A program made the position numbers and the translations under genes. This document shows, piece after piece, positions 58,830 to 64,000 of a DNA stretch of 64,000 nucleotides. Numbering within the stretch: the stretch's first letter is position 1; every line of letters starts with the position of its first letter. The notes under the pieces were generated by a model. That model had not been told where the DNA came from, did no database searches, and saw only the letters and a list, made by a program, of their open reading frames with translations. The stretch is from Nitrospirota bacterium (GTDB taxonomy: Bacteria; Nitrospirota; Leptospirillia; Leptospirillales; Leptospirillaceae), in the NCBI GenBank assembly GCA_027314645.1, contig DAHVAL010000004.1, forward strand, positions 52,737-116,736, given 5' to 3'.

Positions 58830-59321
58830 ATGGACGTCGTTATTATCCCGTTACAGAGGAAAATCCCATGCGACATGGAACGGCTTAAACGGCACGCTGT
58901 CTGGGCTCTGAGATCCGCAGGAAAACCGTCCGCCTCCGTCTCGCTTGTTCTCGTGAACGATCGGAGGATGAGATCCCTCAACACCCTTTATCGGGGGAAA
59001 AGAAAAACCACGGATGTCCTCTCCTTTGAAGCGGGGGACACGGTCCCGGGCCGTTCCCCAAATTTTCTGGGAGATGTTGTCATCTCCCTTCCCCAGGCCC
59101 TTCGACAATCTCAAGACCTGAACATTCCGTTCGAGGATGAACTGACGAACCTGGCGATCCATGGACTGTGTCATCTCTTGGGATATGATCATGAAAAAGA
59201 CGAAGGATCGGCCTTGGAGATGAAGCTCCTCGAGGAAAAGATGGCAAAGGCGATCCGTAAAAAGGAGGGGAACTCCCATTCCCATGATAAGATAACAGGA
59301 AAAATCACACTGAACGCTTGA
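58830..59321 (+). CDS. ybeY: Endoribonuclease YbeY
   Basis: YRGKRKTTDVLSFE and NLAIHGLCHLLGYDHEKDEG (H-x3-H-x5-H). Confidence 0.95.
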   Translation: MDVVIIPLQRKIPCDMERLKRHAVWALRSAGKPSASVSLVLVNDRRMRSLNTLYRGKRKTTDVLSFEAGDTVPGRSPNFLGDVVISLPQALRQSQDLNIPFEDELTNLAIHGLCHLLGYDHEKDEGSALEMKLLEEKMAKAIRKKEGNSHSHDKITGKITLNA

Positions 59322-59340
59322 AACGGGGGAACCATTTCTG

Positions 59341-60252
59341 ATGGGGTTATTTGAAAAAATCAAGGAGGGGTTGCTCAAAACACGGGTGAAAATCGCATCG
59401 TCCGTGGATGCCCTTTTTAGGAAAAAGGATCCGGCCTTCTATCACGATCTCGAAGAGGTCCTGATCTCTGCGGATATCGGGCCGGTTGTCGCACAGCAGC
59501 TCGTCCTGGATCTCCAGGAATGGGAAAAAAATCATCCTGAGGCAACCGCAGAGGACAGTCTCTCCCATCTTGAGGCAAGGATGGCCCAAGAGTTTCCCAG
59601 CTCCCAACCCATTTGGGAAAAAGAATCCCCGCATGGCCCGCAGGTTCTCCTGTTGGTGGGAGTCAACGGGGTGGGAAAAACGACAACGACAGGCAAGCTT
59701 GCCGCCTACTTCAAAAGCCAAGGAAGAACGGTGATTCTTGGGGCCGCCGATACGTTCAGGGCCGCCGCGATCGATCAACTCAGAAGGTGGGGAGAACAAC
59801 TCGAGATTCCGGTGGTCCATCAAAAACCGGGAGCCGACCCTGCATCCGTTGCGTTTGACACGGTTCGGGCGGCGAGAGCAAGAAAATTGGACATGGCCCT
59901 CATCGATACCGCGGGCCGCCTTCAAAATAAGCACAACCTCATGGCCGAGCTTCAGAAAATCGGCTCGGTCATCCGCAAGGAGGACCCTGAAACTCCCGTC
60001 GAGATTCTTTTGGTCCTGGACGCGACAATTGGTCAAAATGCCCATTCCCAACTGGAAGAATTTCGAAAGATCACCCCTCTCAGCGGACTCGTGCTGACCA
60101 AACTCGATGGAACTTCCAAGGGGGGGGTAGCGGTCGCCCTGGCCCAGAAGTATCGTCTCCCCGTGCGGTTTATCGGCGTTGGGGAAAAAGCCACCGACCT
60201 TCTCCCATTCGATCCCGGCTTGTTTGCTCGATCCATTTTAAGGGAGGACTAA
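59341..60252 (+). CDS. ftsY: SRP receptor FtsY
   Basis: LLVGVNGVGKTTTTGKLAAYF, DTFRAAAIDQL, DTAGRLQNKHNLMAEL, TKLDGTSKGG. Confidence 0.97.
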   Translation: MGLFEKIKEGLLKTRVKIASSVDALFRKKDPAFYHDLEEVLISADIGPVVAQQLVLDLQEWEKNHPEATAEDSLSHLEARMAQEFPSSQPIWEKESPHGPQVLLLVGVNGVGKTTTTGKLAAYFKSQGRTVILGAADTFRAAAIDQLRRWGEQLEIPVVHQKPGADPASVAFDTVRAARARKLDMALIDTAGRLQNKHNLMAELQKIGSVIRKEDPETPVEILLVLDATIGQNAHSQLEEFRKITPLSGLVLTKLDGTSKGGVAVALAQKYRLPVRFIGVGEKATDLLPFDPGLFARSILRED

Positions 60253-60264
60253 AATCCCGCCTGA

Positions 60265-60525
60265 TTAATCGACCTCCCGAAAAACGAACCGATAGACGAT
60301 CCACACAAGAAGCCCGGCAAAAATGGACACCCCTCCCGCCAATACACCTTTGGGCCCACTGGCCATCATGAAAAAGAAAAAGACAGCGACCGCCAACCCC
60401 CCGATGAAATACCGAAAGAGCCCGAACCATTCCTTTCGGTTCATCGGCTCTTCGGTGGGTTTTTCATCAGAATCTGCGGGATCCAAGGAATCGAGTTTTT
60501 TTTCCTCTTCCATTGCACTCTCCAT
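60265..60525 (-). CDS. Small membrane protein, hypothetical
   Basis: Acidic N-terminus and two TM segments (FRYFIGGLAVAVFFFFMMAS; LAGGVSIFAGLLVWIVYRFVF). Confidence 0.6.
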   Translation of the reverse strand: MESAMEEEKKLDSLDPADSDEKPTEEPMNRKEWFGLFRYFIGGLAVAVFFFFMMASGPKGVLAGGVSIFAGLLVWIVYRFVFREVD

Positions 60526-60684
60526 TTACTCAAACTCCAATCACAGGAGTGTCGCTCCATGGTAAACTGATCTCAAGAAGAAAGTTCCGCGACACCACCT
60601 TGGTTCTCTTTCCTCTTTCCCATTATAAGGGACACCTCTTTTCTCAACAATAAGATCGAGGTATTCCGACCAAAGCGGGTTATT

Positions 60685-62556
60685 ATGGATGGACCGATGG
60701 AAAAAGCATCCCCCTATCCTCCTCATTTGGCAGAAAAACTAACACTGCTCCCAGACGCTCCTGGTGTGTACTTGATGAAGGAAAGCTCCGGAAGCGTCCT
60801 CTACGTTGGCAAATCGAAAAGCTTGAAGGACCGGGTGCGGTCCTATTTTCAAAAAGCCCGGCCCGCGTCTCCCAGAATTCGAAAGATGACAGATCGGGTC
60901 AGCACCATTGAGACCCTGGTCACACGCACCGAACTCGATGCCCTCATTCTTGAAAATACCCTCATCAAGAAATATCGTCCCAGCTTCAATGTCTTGTTTC
61001 GGGATGACAAGACCTATCCCTACCTGCGTTTGTCCTGGTCTGAAAAGTTTCCCCGGCTAAGCGTCACGCGAAGGGTCTTGCCTGGAGGCGATCTCTATTT
61101 CGGTCCGTTCGCAAATCCTGGCGCCCTGCGGGAGACCATAAAATCCATTTCCAGGTTGTTTCCATTGGCCTCTTGCACCCTCGACCTTGAAAAAACGATC
61201 GAACGGCCTTGTATCGAATACCAGATCCACCGGTGCCTCGGTCCGTGTGCAGGTCTCGTTCACCCGGAGGACTATCGGAAGATGGCTGAAGGCGTTCGTC
61301 TGTTTCTGGAAGGGAAGAACAAAGACCTGGAAGTTCATTTTCATGCCGAAATGCAGCGATATGCCCAGGCGCTCGAATTTGAAAAGGCCGCGATGGTTCG
61401 CCAAAGATTGGCAAGCATCAAAACGGTTCTCGAACGTCAAACAGTCGAATTTTCCCTTCGCCATTCCATTGATGCCATCGCCTTGGTCCAGGAGCACTCC
61501 AATGTTCAGATTCAACTTCTGGCAATCCGGAATGGCGCCGTTTCCGGACGAAGGGCGGTTCATCTCAAGAATCCTGAGGATGATACGCCAGAAGACCTTC
61601 TCGTGGCCTTTCTCGAACAGCATTATTCCCAAGAAAACATTTTGCTGCCGGACGAAATCCTCCTCTCCCATTCCCTTACCCCTTCCACGCTCATATCTCT
61701 CGGATGGATAACCGAAAAGAAGGGTGAACGCGTAATTCTTCAGTTTCCCAAACGAGGAGAAAGGAAGTTCGTGCTGGATCTCGCTCTGAACAATGCGCGG
61801 GAGGCGCTTCGGGAACGGGTGAAAAGTCAGGAAGACCGTCTCCGCACCCTCGAAGAGGTGCAAGAGCTCCTTTCCTTGCCCGTCTTGCCCCGATCGATCG
61901 GATGCGTCGACATTTCCAATACCGGCGACGCCTATCCAGTCGCCTCCTATGTCGTCTTCGTCGAAGGGATGCCCGACAAACAACGGTACCGGCGCTTCAG
62001 AATTCACTACAGCAAAGGACAGGACGACTTCAAAATGCTTGCCGAAGTCATGCGTCGGCATTTCGACGACCAGCCCCTGCCGGACCTTCTTCTCATTGAC
62101 GGAGGGGCCCCCCAACTGCGCGCTGTCATGAGCGCCTTCAAAGAAATGGGGATTTCACCTCGCCCGTCCCAAGTGATGGGGCTCGCCAAGGAACGCTCGA
62201 GAACGGGTCACCTTGAACGGATTGTGGGGGGAGACACCCCCGAGCCGCTCATCCTTCCCCCGCACCGGGCGTCGACTCACTTGCTCCTCCGCGTTCGGGA
62301 CGAAGCGCATCGATTTGCCAACACATACCATCGAAAGGTCCGCGAGGAGGCCTTCACCCGTTCGAGGCTCCTCGAGATTCCTGGAATCGGCCCGTCCCGC
62401 GAAAAACAGCTGATTCAGTCATTTGAATCTGTGGAACGCTTGAAGGCGGCTTCCGTTGAAGATATCTCCCGACAATGCTCGCTTCCCAAAGGGTTGGCGG
62501 AAAAAATCCTTGCCGCATTAAAAGAAGAACCGAAGGAAGAGACGGGGATCGACTGA
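60685..62556 (+). CDS. uvrC: Excinuclease ABC subunit C
   Basis: PDAPGVYLMKESSGSVLYVGKSKSLKDRVRSYF; GCVDISNTGDAYPVASYVVF; C-terminal HhH (LLEIPGIGPSREKQLIQSF). Confidence 0.97.
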   Translation: MDGPMEKASPYPPHLAEKLTLLPDAPGVYLMKESSGSVLYVGKSKSLKDRVRSYFQKARPASPRIRKMTDRVSTIETLVTRTELDALILENTLIKKYRPSFNVLFRDDKTYPYLRLSWSEKFPRLSVTRRVLPGGDLYFGPFANPGALRETIKSISRLFPLASCTLDLEKTIERPCIEYQIHRCLGPCAGLVHPEDYRKMAEGVRLFLEGKNKDLEVHFHAEMQRYAQALEFEKAAMVRQRLASIKTVLERQTVEFSLRHSIDAIALVQEHSNVQIQLLAIRNGAVSGRRAVHLKNPEDDTPEDLLVAFLEQHYSQENILLPDEILLSHSLTPSTLISLGWITEKKGERVILQFPKRGERKFVLDLALNNAREALRERVKSQEDRLRTLEEVQELLSLPVLPRSIGCVDISNTGDAYPVASYVVFVEGMPDKQRYRRFRIHYSKGQDDFKMLAEVMRRHFDDQPLPDLLLIDGGAPQLRAVMSAFKEMGISPRPSQVMGLAKERSRTGHLERIVGGDTPEPLILPPHRASTHLLLRVRDEAHRFANTYHRKVREEAFTRSRLLEIPGIGPSREKQLIQSFESVERLKAASVEDISRQCSLPKGLAEKILAALKEEPKEETGID

Positions 62557-64000
62557 TGTTACTACCAATAATCGTTATGATTGTTGGGCTCTCATGGGTT
62601 TCGGGCTCCCTCTTCTTTCGGCGGGAGATCGATCCGGTCTATCACCAGTTTCCTCTTTTGTCCAGCATGGTGATTCTCTTCTTAGTGGCGCTCCACGCGA
62701 CGGTCCTTCTCACCATCGGCAGAAGTCTCGGTCGCCCCTATCTTCCGACAAAAAAGAGGGGGGACCCCAAAGGGATTCCTCCGCCTTCGCATTTCTTTGT
62801 CACAATTTGGAGCATTCCCTCTCTCCTCCTGATCGGGGCCGGCTTCCTGTTTGGTGCATCCGACTGGCCTTTGTCCATAGCATTCTGGGCCATTGGCGGG
62901 ATCATTCTTCTTTCCTCTCTTTGCTTTCTCCTGATTCCAACACAGGTTCATTCCGAAAATGCCCAAGGCGACATTGTTTTTACGCCCAATCCGGTTCGCA
63001 TGGCTCCCAAAGCGGTCTACTTCTGGAGTTCTTCCAATGTGTACGGGTCCTTCTTCCTCATTGCAGGGGCCATGCTCAAAGCGACGGCGGCCTTCAGTGC
63101 GATGATCAGTATCGGAACCGGAATAGGATGGCTTGCGGGGGCGATGATTCTATCCATCGTCGCCCTTCTTCGCATGGGAATCGGAGGAGATGATCATGGA
63201 GTCTCAAAAACAAAAATGTTGGTTCCGGAGGAAAATTATACCCAAATCAGCGGGGGCGGGGAGATCAAGAACGAACTTGCCCAAATCCTCTCCCAGGTCG
63301 CGTCTGCCCAACAATCTATGGGAAGCGTCCCTAATGGCATCCTTTTGACGGGGGAGTCCCCCGTCAGTCATCTCGTTTACGCTCGAGCCCTTTCGGGCGA
63401 ATTTCGACGTCCGTTTTACCCATTCTCACTGAAATCCCTTCTTGGAGTCGATCCCAAGGCCTTGGACAATTCCTGGAAGGGGTTTCTTGTCAAGATAAAG
63501 CCTTTCAATCCTCTGGTCATTTATATCGAAGATTACGGCTCCACCATTTCCATGGTCACCAACTCCAATCCCCAAGGGCTCAACAATCTCAATTTTTTTC
63601 TCTCGCACCTTTCCAAAAACAGAACGCATCTCCTGATTGCCTCCGCAGAAAAGGCGGACAATCTTCCAAAGCCCTTCGTGACCCCGCCCATCATTCATTG
63701 GATTCTTCCGGTTCCTTTGCCAGACATGGAAATGAGACAATCCATTCTTGGAAAATTCCTGCTCGAGGAGACAAAAAAACAAGAACTCCTTCCGGGAGAC
63801 ATCCCTTTGTTGACACCTGAGATGGTCAGAGAGTTCGATCTTGGAAAGCTCGCGGCCCTCATGGAGGGTTTTAAACCGGAAGACATTCGCGACGTCGTCA
63901 CCCACAGCAGCGATTACGCAAAAAAGCTTCGACGGTCCCTCCGCCAACTTGATGTGGATGTCGCCATACGGAGAAAAGCCCAAAACTGGAAAGATCCGAC
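62556..64000 (+). CDS. Polytopic membrane protein with degenerate FtsH-like AAA domain; 3' end beyond window
   Basis: ATG overlaps the uvrC TGA (TGATG). Hand translation is open to 64000: MLLPIIVMIVGLSWVSG...YTQISGGGEIKNELAQIL...NGILLTGESPVSHLVYARALSGEFRRPFYPF...PLVIYIEDYGS... Confidence 0.75.
   Translation, partial: MLLPIIVMIVGLSWVSGSLFFRREIDPVYHQFPLLSSMVILFLVALHATVLLTIGRSLGRPYLPTKKRGDPKGIPPPSHFFVTIWSIPSLLLIGAGFLFGASDWPLSIAFWAIGGIILLSSLCFLLIPTQVHSENAQGDIVFTPNPVRMAPKAVYFWSSSNVYGSFFLIAGAMLKATAAFSAMISIGTGIGWLAGAMILSIVALLRMGIGGDDHGVSKTKMLVPEENYTQISGGGEIKNELAQILSQVASAQQSMGSVPNGILLTGESPVSHLVYARALSGEFRRPFYPFSLKSLLGVDPKALDNSWKGFLVKIKPFNPLVIYIEDYGSTISMVTNSNPQGLNNLNFFLSHLSKNRTHLLIASAEKADNLPKPFVTPPIIHWILPVPLPDMEMRQSILGKFLLEETKKQELLPGDIPLLTPEMVREFDLGKLAALMEGFKPEDIRDVVTHSSDYAKKLRRSLRQLDVDVAIRRKAQNWKDP

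Noticed and set aside
60545-60594. GTGTCGC/GCGACAC inverted repeat between the small membrane protein and uvrC
   Set aside because: Only a 7-bp arm with a long loop in a divergent promoter region; too weak to call an operator without comparative data.
61057-62115. 352-aa minus-strand ORF antisense to uvrC
   Set aside because: UvrC motifs cover the region on the plus strand; no supporting start context for the antisense frame.

Overview
The window is a gene-dense, mostly housekeeping chromosomal segment. Gene content and the fused cytochrome b/c gene suggest an acidophilic, Leptospirillum-like Nitrospirota; this lineage guess is inference and no search was run. About two thirds is minus-strand: groEL (partial)/groES with a CIRCE operator; ctpA-envC-ftsX; rnhB-rplS-trmD-rimM-rpsP-ffh; ihf/HU-sppA-rpsA; an RND permease with lipoproteins and Fur; recG/ppx; cytochrome b/c plus Rieske; fabI; mutS-lapA-udg-nnr-acpS-pdxJ-M16; pnp-rpsO-truB-rbfA-DUF503-infB-nusA-rimP; tRNA-Thr. 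The right end is plus-strand: Dsb-like, pilD, beta-hydroxyacid dehydrogenase, cytochrome c, USP, phoH-ybeY-ftsY, uvrC and an incomplete ORF running off the window. No CRISPR array, transposase, prophage or intact mobile element was seen. The most unusual observations are: (1) a polytopic membrane protein after uvrC with an FtsH-like AAA domain whose Walker A/B and arginine-finger motifs are degenerate; (2) truB and rpsO in one uninterrupted reading frame; (3) a single-chain cytochrome b6/subunit IV/cytochrome c fusion with PAWY instead of PEWY, next to a Rieske protein with an N-terminal PRC-barrel-like domain; (4) IR-bounded RNA-like structures of 84-88 nt on both sides of pnp; (5) an operator-like promoter and structured 5' leader before a cytochrome c; (6) a 40-aa single-TM microprotein with a strong RBS. 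All identifications come from reading motifs in the translations.
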